Below are positions 31,257-38,972 of a DNA stretch of 38,972 bases, one piece after another. The translations under genes were made by a program, and so were the position numbers. This DNA is from a virus. The notes below the pieces were generated by a model. It made no database searches, was not told where the DNA came from, and saw only the letters and a list, made by a program, of their open reading frames with translations. Location: IMG/VR virus record IMGVR_UViG_3300041431_000154, positions 1 to 38,972 of that record. One strand, given 5' to 3'. Within the stretch, counting starts at the first letter, position 1, and every line of letters starts with the position of its first letter.

Positions 31257-31976
31257 ATGAGCCAAGACGACCCACTGATAGCGAATTACATGGGCAGCAT
31301 CAGCGACGCCCGTGCGCTGCTGGTCGATCCCGATGAGTGGCTGGCAGGAAACACTCTGTTGTCGGCTGAAACCGTCGGCGGCGCCGAAGAGCTGCCCACG
31401 TTTATAAAGAACAATTTCGCGACGTTTTTGAAGTATGTGGCGCTGCTGCGTCCGGACGACCGCCTGCTGCTGCTGAGTTATCACCTGTTGGGCAAGCCGC
31501 AGCACCTGGTGGGAAAAGTGATAGGTGAGACGCAGACGCTGGTGTCCGCGCGGCAGATTAAAGCGACGCGGCTATTGGCGTTCTACGCATTGGCGGGCGG
31601 TGTACCGAGCGATGATTGTCTCCGGTCGTACCTCGAAGCGGACGTTGCCTGCTGGATAATCCGGTTCAGGCAGGTCCGGAACCTGAAAATGGTGGCGACG
31701 GAATTCAAAATCCACCGGCCCGAAATGAAGCGGCAAATCATAAGAGCGTCCGTGGAGCTGTGTACGTCCAGCGATCCCCTGCGGGCGGGACTGGGCGAGT
31801 ATCTTGCGAGTTTGTCCGAAGGGCAAAACGGCGACTGGACTGGGCTGAGCCGAGTACGGCGGAAGCGGGCCACGCGGATGATTCGTCGCGACCCCGATAC
31901 GCTCGGCGAGTTCAGGGTCAACGTTGCCGACATGGACGGCTGGTTCAGCAGCCGGGCGGCGGCAGCAGAAGAGTGA
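31257..31976 (+). CDS. Putative HTH transcriptional regulator
   Basis: 239 residues from the ATG at 31257 (an in-frame TTG at 31221 would overlap the divergent gene). Residues about 55-105 (RPDDRLLLLSYHLLGKPQHLVGKVIGETQTLVSARQIKATRLL) resemble a sigma region 4-like helix-turn-helix; about 135-165 (FRQVRNLKMVATEFKIHRPEMKRQIIRA) look like a second DNA-binding helix pair. The C-terminal part is basic (RVRRKRATRMIRR). It is divergent from the leftward operon over a palindromic operator, the usual place of a lysogeny or early/late switch protein. A true cI-type peptidase domain is absent. Confidence 0.65.
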   Translation: MSQDDPLIANYMGSISDARALLVDPDEWLAGNTLLSAETVGGAEELPTFIKNNFATFLKYVALLRPDDRLLLLSYHLLGKPQHLVGKVIGETQTLVSARQIKATRLLAFYALAGGVPSDDCLRSYLEADVACWIIRFRQVRNLKMVATEFKIHRPEMKRQIIRASVELCTSSDPLRAGLGEYLASLSEGQNGDWTGLSRVRRKRATRMIRRDPDTLGEFRVNVADMDGWFSSRAAAAEE

Positions 31977-31990
31977 CCGGGCAAAGAGAA

Positions 31991-32016
31991 CCCCACGGCT
32001 GGCTATGGCCGTGGGG
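31991..32016. terminator. Hairpin between convergent genes
   Basis: CCCCACGGC (31991-31999) pairs perfectly with GCCGTGGGG (32008-32016) around an 8-base loop. Read on the minus strand the stem is followed by TTCTCTTTG, a T-rich tract that suits termination of the minus-strand gene ending at 32067. On the plus strand it comes 14 bases after the regulator stop. Confidence 0.65.
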
Positions 32017-32066
32017 CGAGGAAGTAGACATGCAATGTCTACTAATACCCAGATTTGGGAAATATC

Positions 32067-32348
32067 TCAGGCGGTCCGCCACACCCGAACGAACTGGCCT
32101 TTGGTGCGGCGGGTGAATCGTTTGTTACGGCGAGTCTTACGAAGGGTGACGGCTGCACACAACGAAGAATAGTCGATAAGGGGATAGATCGCGCTTTCGC
32201 CGATCTCAAGCACATCTAACGCGCCGAACTTCGTGGGACCCGGCAGGGGCACTGTAGTTTGTATGGTTCCGGAAGCTATAGCGGCACAACGTGGGCAACT
32301 GTACATCGGCGAGTACCTCATACCTCCAATACCGCGATTTGCACGCAT
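32067..32348 (-). CDS. Small convergent protein with RVWRT end
   Basis: A 93-residue frame; internal ATGs at codons 10 and 15 are alternative starts, the latter giving MYSCPRC and lying eight bases after an AGGT. A CPRC pair suggests a metal site. The end is basic and closes V-R-V-W-R-T, and L-E-I-G-E-S-A-I-Y-P precedes it, a pattern I associate with small phage proteins of unknown role. It is the only minus-strand gene inside the rightward region, and it is followed by a hairpin with a T-rich tract on its own strand. Moderately convincing; start uncertain. Confidence 0.55.
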   Translation of the reverse strand: MRANRGIGGMRYSPMYSCPRCAAIASGTIQTTVPLPGPTKFGALDVLEIGESAIYPLIDYSSLCAAVTLRKTRRNKRFTRRTKGQFVRVWRTA

Positions 32349-32688
32349 CGCTTTACTTATATTTACCCCCCACCTCCGTGGGGCGGCGATCTCCGTGAAT
32401 TGAAAAATTATCGGAGACTATCCACGGGGGGTGAAAATGAAAACTTAGGATGAACGAATCTTCGCCGATAATCCGATAATAAATATAAAAAGAGATTTTT
32501 TTTTTTATAACATATAGGTATATCAGCGGCTTACGGGGGACTTACGGCGGCTTAAAAATTATCGAAATGGCTCCGATAAAGTGCCAATTATCGGCGCTAA
32601 CACGCAGGTTGTCCCCGTTGCCACCCCGGTTATCGACCGATTGTTGGCGATTATCCGATAATTTCTGTGATCCTCGCCAGAGCCGAGA
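32349..32688. other. Gene-free candidate replication origin
   Basis: About 340 bases without a convincing gene, just upstream of the replication genes. It holds a GC-rich hairpin CCCCAC-CTCC-GTGGGG (32368-32383), an AT-rich part (32481-32515) with an 11-base T-run at 32496-32506, a phased GRCTTA triplet (32528-32554), and about nine copies of an ATTATCGG-type octamer. This combination of iterons plus an easily melted AT-rich block is a classic origin layout; an operator cluster is the alternative. Confidence 0.5.
32407..32662. repeat. ATTATCGG / CCGATAAT iteron-like array
   Basis: Exact or near-exact octamers: ATTATCGG at 32407 and 32587; CCGATAAT at 32465, 32473 (adjacent, head to tail) and 32655; one-mismatch forms ATTATCGA at 32558, CCGATAAA at 32573 and ATTATCCG at 32650; a two-mismatch form GTTATCGA at 32629. 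ATTATCCGATAAT at 32650-32662 is a perfect dyad around one base. Chance would give almost none of these in 256 bases. Confidence 0.7.
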
Positions 32689-32808
32689 ATGACCTTATCT
32701 GCCCCTCCAAATCCCAAAACTTCGGTATTAGAACTTCGAGCGAACGACGCAGGCCTTACTCAGGGAACGCTGGCTACCGTACATATCGGGCACCCGCGAA
32801 TTCGATAA
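32689..32808 (+). CDS. Possible small protein upstream of the SSB-like gene (39 aa)
   Basis: A 39-residue ORF beginning MTLSAPPNPKTSVLELR and ending with a basic IGHPRIR. It starts 27 bases after the last iteron dyad and ends 16 bases before the SSB-like gene, whose RBS (AAGGA) lies in the gap. The RBS for this ORF is weak. Composition is protein-like, but length and lack of similarity keep this tentative. Confidence 0.35.
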   Translation: MTLSAPPNPKTSVLELRANDAGLTQGTLATVHIGHPRIR

Positions 32809-32824
32809 CTCGAAGGAAACATAT

Positions 32825-33613
32825 ATGGCAGCAAAATCCGCACCATTCGCAGAAGATGAATTGGACGACATCACGCCCCGCCAACCGGCGACCCGCGTTA
32901 ACCGCCCCGCAGTCGCAACCACGCCCACCACCGTGGCCTCAACCCTCCCCAGCGACGAAGACCTCGCCGACGTTGGCAGCGAAACCCTCATCAAGCCCAA
33001 GGCCGCAAAGATGCTCCGCCCCGAAAAGGCTGGAGAAGCTAAGCGATTCGGCCTTATCCCGCAATCCCAGGCACCGTGGAAGAAAGCCTTCACCCATGCC
33101 GAAAAGGGCAAGGGCGTCTTCCGTTGCCTCAACCCCAAGAAGAGCGACACCACGGAGCGCGCCTTCTGCTGCCGCCACTTCGGCGCCCCCACTGAGAACT
33201 TCTACACGGTGGTCGCCCATTACCCCAACGCCCACCCGCAATCGGGCGCACTCAAGACCGATGGGGTCCCGGAAGTTATCCTGGTGCCTCTCAAGCTGAG
33301 CAATTATGCCTACTCGCAGATTGTCGGCCTGAAGAACACGGAACAGTATCCGGGAGACGACATCTTCAATTTCGATGTGAAGATGACCTGGGCGGGGAGC
33401 GACCTTCTGAAGGGCTATAACTTCGCCCGCATGATTTCGCCCCCGCGTTACTTGCAGCTTGGGGAAGGGAAGATTACCCAGTTGCTGGCGGAATGGAAGG
33501 ACGGCGCCAAGCTGTCCAAGGCCATCGCCCGCACCCTCACCGAAAGCGAGTTGCGCGCCTTGGTCGGCGGCGTCGAAGCCCCTGTGGACGAAGAAGACGA
33601 AGACGCGGGCTAA
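32825..33613 (+). CDS. Putative ssDNA-binding replication protein
   Basis: 262 residues, preceded by AAGGA. A disordered Pro/Thr/Ala-rich N-terminus (1-50) leads to a beta-rich core (about 70-215). The C-terminus is a short, strongly acidic tail (DEEDEDAG), the tell-tale of SSB proteins such as T7 gp2.5, where it contacts polymerase and helicase. It is the first sizeable gene after the candidate origin and heads the operon for primase, ATPase and polymerase. No single OB-fold signature is decisive, so a recombination mediator is an alternative. Confidence 0.55.
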   Translation: MAAKSAPFAEDELDDITPRQPATRVNRPAVATTPTTVASTLPSDEDLADVGSETLIKPKAAKMLRPEKAGEAKRFGLIPQSQAPWKKAFTHAEKGKGVFRCLNPKKSDTTERAFCCRHFGAPTENFYTVVAHYPNAHPQSGALKTDGVPEVILVPLKLSNYAYSQIVGLKNTEQYPGDDIFNFDVKMTWAGSDLLKGYNFARMISPPRYLQLGEGKITQLLAEWKDGAKLSKAIARTLTESELRALVGGVEAPVDEEDEDAG

Positions 33614-33618
33614 CTCCC

Positions 33619-34371
33619 GTGAAACTCGCCTCCATTGAACATACAATCCAAACTCTCTACCGTCGCGGCGATGTCGTGGAAATACGCGCCATCCGCCTCG
33701 ACGGTGGAAAACCCATCACCTCTATCGGACGCTACCCCTACGGCTCCCAGATTGTTGGGATCTTGGAAAGTTTCGATCAAGATCCTGTCGGATTCAATCT
33801 ATATATCTGTCTCAACCCCGTGACCCTCCCGCCGCGTGTGCTATGCGGCTCCCACTTCGCCGCCGACCGGAGCCAGATCGCACGGCGCCGCTGGATGCTT
33901 TTAGACGGCGATCCCAGGCGCGATTTTATCCGCGACGAATCCGGCCAGCCCGTCGTCTATCCCAAGATCGACAAGGACGGCCAGCCGTTACTCAACCCTG
34001 ACGGCGCCTCACAGGTAGAGTACCGGCGCCACAAGGTCGCCACCGAAGAAGAATGCCACGCCGCCTTCGTAGTCATGTCGCGGGTTCGCGATTATCTGCT
34101 GGAGCGAGGCTTTCCGCAAGTTATCTTGGCGTGTTCAGGGAATGGCTGGCACGTTTTGGTGCTGGTCGATCTCGCCAATGACGCGCCGTCCAAGCGGCTT
34201 ATCGAGGGCGTGCAGGCCACCGTGCGCGGGCTGTTCAGCACCGCCGAAGTCGATGTGCAGACTTTCTCCGACGCCAACCGTATCACCCGCTGCTACGGCA
34301 GCTTGAACCGTAAAGGTCGGGAAGCCCCCAATCGCAGTTACCGCCGCAGCGGCGTATTAGAAGAGGAATAG
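33619..34371 (+). CDS. Archaeo-eukaryotic-type primase (PrimPol-like)
   Basis: 250 residues from a GTG at 33619, 5 bases after the SSB-like stop; no upstream ATG in frame belongs to this protein. The catalytic D-x-D is in RRRWMLLDGDPRRDF. The His-containing strand SGNGWHVLVLVDL and the F-S-D-A-N-R-I-T-R-C-Y-G-S-L-N-R-K-G segment (nucleotide-binding Arg/Lys) follow in the order known for AEP primases. It would prime phage DNA synthesis. Translation likely depends on coupling, as no clear RBS is seen. Confidence 0.78.
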   Translation: MKLASIEHTIQTLYRRGDVVEIRAIRLDGGKPITSIGRYPYGSQIVGILESFDQDPVGFNLYICLNPVTLPPRVLCGSHFAADRSQIARRRWMLLDGDPRRDFIRDESGQPVVYPKIDKDGQPLLNPDGASQVEYRRHKVATEEECHAAFVVMSRVRDYLLERGFPQVILACSGNGWHVLVLVDLANDAPSKRLIEGVQATVRGLFSTAEVDVQTFSDANRITRCYGSLNRKGREAPNRSYRRSGVLEEE

Positions 34372-34382
34372 GAATAGATTAC

Positions 34383-36131
34383 ATGTCTACTGTACCTGAG
34401 ATTATGACCCGCATGACGGCGGAGTATGAAGCCGCGCATCCCGGAGTTATTCGCGAATCGCGAGAGAGCGGGGATAGGCCGCAAGGTTACTGGACTCCCG
34501 AACGTGTTGAATTACTCTTCGAGCGAATCCGTAAACGCTACCCTGAATTCAGTTTCGAATCTACTTCGCGCCTTGACGGCTGGCGAGTCTGGTGCCCCGG
34601 CAACACTGCCGAGGGCTGGCCTGACGGAGAGCGGCACACCGACCCGTACTCTACCGTCAACGACTCTACCCTCCTCTGGATAGACAACGGGGAATTATGC
34701 TTCCGTTGCGCCCACTCCCATTGCGATGAGGGCTCCGCTCACGGCAAAAAAGGGCGCGAACAGTTCTTCGATTATTACGATCCTGACTACTCTCTGCGGC
34801 TCCAGGCATTGGGCGACACCCTCGAACTTGAAGAAGAGGATTTGACCGCTCTCTTTGAAGAGCGCCGCCAGGAACGTCTGGCGGAAGAGCAAGAGCAGAA
34901 AGAGGAAGAGCAGGCCGAGACATTGGAGAGTCCCGCGCCCTCCGAAGTTTCCGATGATCCCATATCTTTTCCGGAAGCCTGCATGTATGGGCCGCTGGGC
35001 GATGCCGCCCGCGATATGAAAATGGAACTCGGTCTCGCCTACCCTACGATTCTCGGCACCTATTCTGTGATGCCGCCGCCCTTGCTCGTCGGACGCACGA
35101 ATAACAATCTCTACGTCTGTCTCATCATGCCCCCCGGAGGCGGCAAGGACGAAGCGCAGAAACGCTCCCGCAGAATTACCGGAATTGATCTTGCGCTGGT
35201 GAGCCGCACCAGCCCTTCCAGCGACCGGGGATTGATGCTCATCATCGGGCATAAAGTCATCCGCCGCAAAGGCAAAGAGCCGGAGATTATTGAAGGCCCG
35301 AAGAAAAAGCTTTTCATGTTGAACGAACTGAAGAGCGTGTTGAGCAAAGGCAAAATGGACAACTCCACGCTGCATCAGATGCTTTGCGATCTTTGGGGTG
35401 AACCCCATTATGGTTTGAGCGTTAAAGAGGGCGAGGAAACTTGCGATTGCCAAGTCAGTTTGATCGGCGGGGTACCGATAAAGAACCCCTCCGATGTATC
35501 CGCCGCCTTCGGGGCGACTCTGGCGATTGGGCTGCACTCTCGCTTCATCTTCGGATATACCGCAATCCCTTTTCGTTATCGGCTCAAGGATGCCTGGGAG
35601 CCCACCCGCGCGGGAAAGCTTCTTTATCGCGCCCGTACCGATATTGTCGTCACCGCAGTCGCCCCGGCAGCGCAAGAGATGTACGACGAATGGGACGATC
35701 CCGAGGACGAGACCGGGCGCATCCGCGAGAACGCCTTGCGGATTGCCGCCCTCACCGCCTGTGCCGCTGGGGAGAGCGAGATTTCCGTGGCGTGCATGAC
35801 CGCCGCTCTGGAGTTTGCCAACTGGCAAATTCGCCTGCATCGCGCCCTCCCCGTTCAGGCCACACAGAATTCCGCCGCCGAACTGGAAAATCGCATCGTC
35901 ACTGCGTGGCGAGGCTACGCCAAGAATAAGAAGGCGGCATACTTCTCCGTTTTTGCCCGCCAATACAAGCTGTATGAGGAGTTCGGCTCCTTCATGGTGA
36001 CCCGTGCGTTCGAGTCCATGCTCAAGACCAAGTTCTTCGTCTATGCCCCGTTGCTGGACGACGAGGGCAACCCCAAGCGCGACAAGGATGGGGCGGTGAG
36101 GCTCAGCAAGAAGGTCTACCTGAATGCCTGA
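34383..36131 (+). CDS. DUF3987-like replicative ATPase/helicase
   Basis: 582 residues. The N-terminal part (about 30-135) has W-R-V-W-C-P-G and C-F-R-C-A-H-S-H-C-D-E-G, a zinc-binding DNA domain like that of primase-helicases. An acidic, Glu-rich linker spans about 155-190. The C-terminal ATPase (about 195-480) shows a P-loop-like LIMPPGGGKDEA (K255) and a Walker B-like LFMLNELKS. This matches phage DUF3987-type putative helicases that work beside AEP primases. It overlaps the polymerase start by 8 bases. Helicase activity is inferred from family and context. Confidence 0.75.
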   Translation: MSTVPEIMTRMTAEYEAAHPGVIRESRESGDRPQGYWTPERVELLFERIRKRYPEFSFESTSRLDGWRVWCPGNTAEGWPDGERHTDPYSTVNDSTLLWIDNGELCFRCAHSHCDEGSAHGKKGREQFFDYYDPDYSLRLQALGDTLELEEEDLTALFEERRQERLAEEQEQKEEEQAETLESPAPSEVSDDPISFPEACMYGPLGDAARDMKMELGLAYPTILGTYSVMPPPLLVGRTNNNLYVCLIMPPGGGKDEAQKRSRRITGIDLALVSRTSPSSDRGLMLIIGHKVIRRKGKEPEIIEGPKKKLFMLNELKSVLSKGKMDNSTLHQMLCDLWGEPHYGLSVKEGEETCDCQVSLIGGVPIKNPSDVSAAFGATLAIGLHSRFIFGYTAIPFRYRLKDAWEPTRAGKLLYRARTDIVVTAVAPAAQEMYDEWDDPEDETGRIRENALRIAALTACAAGESEISVACMTAALEFANWQIRLHRALPVQATQNSAAELENRIVTAWRGYAKNKKAAYFSVFARQYKLYEEFGSFMVTRAFESMLKTKFFVYAPLLDDEGNPKRDKDGAVRLSKKVYLNA

Positions 36132-38109
36132 CCTGTGGATTGACGTTGAAACCCGATCTCCGGTGGACCTGAAAAAGTGCGGGATCGGAAGATATGCGCG
36201 ATGCGTGAATCTGCTCATGGTCGCGTATGCCTTCGACAGTGCGCCGCCGCGCCTGTGGGAGCCCCATACCGGACCCATGCCTGCCCGTCTGCGGGCCGCT
36301 CTCACCGATCCTGGGACCACTAAGATTGCGTGGAACTGCAACTTCGAACGCAGCATTTTATGGAACACGCTGGGCATCGACGTGCCCTTGGCGCAATGGT
36401 TCGACGTGATGGTCTACTGCCGCTCTCTGGGTTTTCCCGGTAAGCTGGAAATGGCCGCTCTCGCTCTGCACTTGCCCAAAGCCCAGTGCAAGGAACCGCG
36501 AGGCAACGCGCTGATCAAGCTGTTCTCCGTGCCCACCAAGGCCACCAAGCCCATGATCAAGGCGGGATCGCCCCCCTTCTACTTCAAAGACCACCTGACG
36601 CACCCCAAGGAATGGGACGAGTTCGGCCTGTACTGTATGCAGGACGTTAATGCCGAACGCTATGTGTACGATGCGTTGGAGAGATTCGGTTCGCCCTTGC
36701 CCGACAGCGAATACCGTGCCTGGATATTCGACCAGCAAATCAACAATCGGGGCGTGCCCATCGACGTTGAATTCCTGCGGAACGCCTCCGCTCTCGCGGT
36801 CACCGCTTCGGCCAGTATCAAGCAGCAGATGGAAGCCCTCACCGGAGTGAAGAACGCCAACTCGGGCGCGCAACTGCTGAAGTGGCTGGGCACCCAAGGC
36901 CATGTGCAAACCTCGATGGACATCCCCTCGGTCAGTGCCGCATTGAAGGAGGAGCTGTCGCCCGACGTGCGTCGTCTCTTCGAGATGAAGCAGGAACGGG
37001 CGGGTACCGCACATTCCAAGCTGGCGAGTGCCGCCCTGCGGGTCTGCGAAGGGCGCATCACCCACTCCCTCGGCTTCGTGGGAGCGCATACCGGACGATG
37101 GACTTCGACCGGCCTGCAATTACAAAATTTCAAAAAGGCGAAGTATAAGTTGGAAGAACTCACGGAGTGGGTAGACGCCATCCGCGCCGGTACGCTCACC
37201 GCCTCACCCGTCCCCGGCCTGTCGTTGCTGGCGTTCGTCGGCAGCGTAATAAGAAGTATGATTCGCGCCCCGGAAGGGCGGCAATTCATACTCTGCGATC
37301 TGAGCCAGATTGAAGCGCGGACGCTGGCATGGCTGGCAGGTTGCGAGAATATACTTTCCGCCTACCGGGAAGGGCGCGACCTGTATCGCGAGTTCATGGG
37401 CGTACTTCTGAGCAAACCTCCGGAAGAAGTTACCAGTCGAGAGCGCGACTTGGGGAAAATTTGCATTCTGGGCTGCGGGTATCAGATGGGGTGGCAGCGA
37501 TTTCAAGAGACCGTGGCAAAGGACGGGTACATACTCACGGAGGAACAATCCAAGGCTCTGGTCGGGGCTTTCCGGGAACAGTATCCAGAGATACCGCGTT
37601 TGTGGAAGGCTCTCGAAACTCACTTCATGTACGCCCTCGAAGATCGGTCACAGTTATATGTCACCGACGAGTTTCAGAAAGCCTACTTCGATTGCAGCAC
37701 TTCCCCAGATATGGCCCGCGTCGTGCTGCCCAGTGGGCGCGCCCTCCATTATTTCGAACCCCGCTTCTACACCAAGATCGACAACTTCGGTCGCTCGGAA
37801 CGGGCGATCCAGTATACGGGATTCCGTGCCGGCGCCGGTCGCTCCACAAGTGCCTACGGCGGTCATCTGACGGAGAATTTGACCCAGGCAATTAGTCGCG
37901 ACATCCTGCTCAATGGGATGTGGGAAGCCCGTCGTAAGGGCTTCACTCTGGTTTCCCTGATCCACGACGAAATCATCTGCGAGGAGTCGCTGGACAGTCC
38001 CCTCACCGTGAAGGATTTGGAAGCCTGCATGACGGTTCGCCCCGAATGGGCGGACGCTTCCCTGCCTCTGAAAGCTGAAGGTTTTGTTTCGCAGTTCTAC
38101 CGCAAGTAG
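36124..38109 (+). CDS. DNA polymerase I-type (family A) phage polymerase
   Basis: 661 residues. The 3'-5' exonuclease begins at once with WIDVET (D7, E9), then the Exo II-like AWNCNFE and a later YCMQDVNAE. The polymerase domain has motif A LCDLSQIEAR (D392), motif B region KICILGCGYQMG, and motif C LIHDEI (H614-D615-E616). There is no 5' nuclease domain, as usual in phages. It copies the phage genome with the upstream primase and ATPase. It starts inside the end of the ATPase gene (ATGCCTGA). Confidence 0.96.
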   Translation: MPDLWIDVETRSPVDLKKCGIGRYARCVNLLMVAYAFDSAPPRLWEPHTGPMPARLRAALTDPGTTKIAWNCNFERSILWNTLGIDVPLAQWFDVMVYCRSLGFPGKLEMAALALHLPKAQCKEPRGNALIKLFSVPTKATKPMIKAGSPPFYFKDHLTHPKEWDEFGLYCMQDVNAERYVYDALERFGSPLPDSEYRAWIFDQQINNRGVPIDVEFLRNASALAVTASASIKQQMEALTGVKNANSGAQLLKWLGTQGHVQTSMDIPSVSAALKEELSPDVRRLFEMKQERAGTAHSKLASAALRVCEGRITHSLGFVGAHTGRWTSTGLQLQNFKKAKYKLEELTEWVDAIRAGTLTASPVPGLSLLAFVGSVIRSMIRAPEGRQFILCDLSQIEARTLAWLAGCENILSAYREGRDLYREFMGVLLSKPPEEVTSRERDLGKICILGCGYQMGWQRFQETVAKDGYILTEEQSKALVGAFREQYPEIPRLWKALETHFMYALEDRSQLYVTDEFQKAYFDCSTSPDMARVVLPSGRALHYFEPRFYTKIDNFGRSERAIQYTGFRAGAGRSTSAYGGHLTENLTQAISRDILLNGMWEARRKGFTLVSLIHDEIICEESLDSPLTVKDLEACMTVRPEWADASLPLKAEGFVSQFYRK

Positions 38110-38159
38110 AAAAAATTTTCTAAAATACGTGTCAAAAACGTGGTGTCGCCAATATACTT

Positions 38160-38185
38160 CAAACCCCTATAAACATTGGGGTTTG
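38160..38185 (+). terminator. Hairpin after the polymerase gene
   Basis: CAAACCCC (38160-38167) pairs perfectly with GGGGTTTG (38178-38185) around a 10-base AT-rich loop, 50 bases after the polymerase stop. A T-rich segment (GATTTTTTGCTTTT) lies about 20 bases further on rather than directly after. It may be a weak terminator or a leader structure of the two small genes that follow. Confidence 0.4.
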
Positions 38186-38242
38186 TTCAGAATTGATCAG
38201 TTTGATTTTTTGCTTTTGCATACATTGTTTCGAGAGGTGAAC

Positions 38243-38422
38243 ATGGCAGACGAAATTCCCAAGTGTCCGGAGTGCGGCGCACGCGATCCCATCATTATGG
38301 ATGGGGAAGAGAGCGAAGACGGCATACTACCCGTCAGCTTTCTCTGCGGCCATTGCCTGCACGGATTCTCAGGGCACTGGTCAGCGATCCACGAAATTTT
38401 TTATCCCAGTAAGGAGAAATAA
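38243..38422 (+). CDS. Small zinc-ribbon protein (59 aa)
   Basis: 59 residues from the ATG at 38243, fixed by AGAGGTGA just upstream; a longer frame is not supported. CPECG at the N-terminus and CGHC near residue 37 give the two knuckles of a zinc ribbon around an acidic loop (DGEESEDG). It might bind nucleic acid or polymerase as an early phage factor. Its stop is one base before the start of the next gene. Confidence 0.75.
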   Translation: MADEIPKCPECGARDPIIMDGEESEDGILPVSFLCGHCLHGFSGHWSAIHEIFYPSKEK

Positions 38423-38423
38423 A

Positions 38424-38972
38424 ATGAGCGAATCAAACAAGTGCGGATTTTGCGGGGAGCATCCCGCCATCATTCTTCGTTTCCCGAAAAATGAGGAGGC
38501 CGAAGACGTTCACCACGGCAATGACCTGCTGAGGACCAAGTGGGGCATTATCGACCAGGACGAGTCTGACCCTGGCGCCGCAGACTACCTCGTGAGAGGC
38601 TACTGTTCGCAACAGTGTTTTGCCAATGAAATACAGTTTCGCTTGAAAATGGGATACAGCAGCAAAGACCCTGTACCGGAATATCGCGCACTGCCCGAGG
38701 AAGAGAAAATGGCGATACAAAAATCGCTGCTGCCCGAGGTTAGAGGTCTCGTAATTGAATACGTCGAAACCGCCTTCGCCCTCTATGAGCAGGCCGACGC
38801 GGCGGGCGATAAGTTGGTTTACGCCTTGGCCGCGATAGCCAGGGATCACGGGCGGGAGGCTGTCGCTGATGCGGTTCGCGTGGCGCTTCCGGCGGATTGG
38901 GAGGGCAAGGACCACATCCAGCCGTTCCCGGACGCCGGGGTTTTGATGGAGCAGGTAGACGCGGCGGAATAG
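38424..38972 (+). CDS. Hypothetical protein with N-terminal Cys pair
   Basis: 182 residues from the ATG at 38424 (RBS AAGGAG). CGFCGEHP at the N-terminus and a later R-G-Y-C-S-Q-Q-C-F pair suit one zinc site (about 5-75). The rest is helical and acidic: E-V-R-G-L-V-I-E-Y-V-E-T-A-F-A-L-Y and a closing Q-V-D-A-A-E. It follows the zinc-ribbon gene by one base and forms its operon partner. No family recognised. The gene is complete; its stop is the last base of the window. Confidence 0.75.
   Translation: MSESNKCGFCGEHPAIILRFPKNEEAEDVHHGNDLLRTKWGIIDQDESDPGAADYLVRGYCSQQCFANEIQFRLKMGYSSKDPVPEYRALPEEEKMAIQKSLLPEVRGLVIEYVETAFALYEQADAAGDKLVYALAAIARDHGREAVADAVRVALPADWEGKDHIQPFPDAGVLMEQVDAAE

Noticed and set aside
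32667-33299. A 210-codon plus-strand frame overlapping the SSB-like gene
   Set aside because: Its product is Pro/Arg/Ser-rich, as expected of an out-of-frame reading of a GC-rich gene. The 32825 frame has an RBS and a sensible acidic C-terminus.
33493-33618. Upstream extension of the primase frame
   Set aside because: The extra 42 codons lie out of frame within the SSB-like gene and are Arg/Gly-rich. The GTG at 33619, directly after the upstream stop, is the better start.
34695-36377. A long (560 codon) minus-strand open frame opposite the DUF3987-like gene
   Set aside because: It mirrors the third-position bias of a GC-rich gene on the other strand. The plus-strand frame has a P-loop, zinc motif and operon context; the antisense product is low-complexity and His/Gly/Arg-rich.

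Overview
The window is most of the genome of a temperate, siphovirus-like tailed phage (Caudoviricetes, HK97-type head), most simply read as a prophage or a prophage-derived contig. It opens exactly at the start codon of a tyrosine integrase and closes exactly at a stop codon, so the true ends (att sites, lysogeny repressor) may lie outside. The host cannot be read directly. The GC-rich codon use, the tail-hub and collagen-like/PQQ-like proteins, and the small-gene style recall prophages of Acidobacteriota (Terriglobia). That is an inference of moderate-to-low confidence.

Layout. (1) 1-5399, plus strand: integrase, a terminator, a tiny ORF, then cargo that is visibly more AT-rich than the virion genes. 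The cargo is a two-gene unit ending in a PIN-domain nuclease, and an EcoRI-methylase-like DNA adenine methyltransferase followed one base later by a DUF262-HNH nuclease; the second pair looks like a compact restriction-modification or anti-phage unit. (2) 31227 down to 5484, minus strand: one long leftward block. From its promoter end it runs: small early genes, a sigma-factor-like regulator, small genes, HNH, ParB-like protein, ABC-ATPase/GNAT fusion, formyltransferase-like enzyme, terminase small and large subunits, portal, prohead protease, capsid, connector, head-closure and tail-completion proteins, tail tube, two tail chaperones joined by a probable -1 frameshift, two secreted-looking proteins, tape measure, tail-tip proteins, and a coiled-coil membrane-anchored protein. 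(3) 31257-38972, plus strand: an HTH-like regulator, one small convergent minus-strand gene, a repeat-rich AT-rich segment that looks like a replication origin, then an SSB-like protein, a primase of the archaeo-eukaryotic type, a DUF3987-like ATPase, DNA polymerase A and two small zinc-type proteins.

The divergent gap at 31228-31256, with a perfect inverted repeat, separates the leftward block from the rightward replication genes and is the natural lytic/lysogenic control point. The sigma-like protein near the head of the leftward operon is a good candidate for driving virion genes.

The most unusual parts are: (a) two paralogous signal-peptide proteins, one with a PQQ-like propeller and one with a 44-triplet collagen-like stalk, inserted between the tail chaperones and the tape measure; (b) the ParB - ABC/GNAT - formyltransferase cassette beside terminase, a candidate DNA-modification or packaging-linked system; (c) the M.EcoRI-like/DUF262-HNH pair; (d) the ATTATCGG iteron-like array; (e) a small gene interrupted by one in-frame amber codon. 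No endolysin, classical holin or CI-type repressor was recognised.
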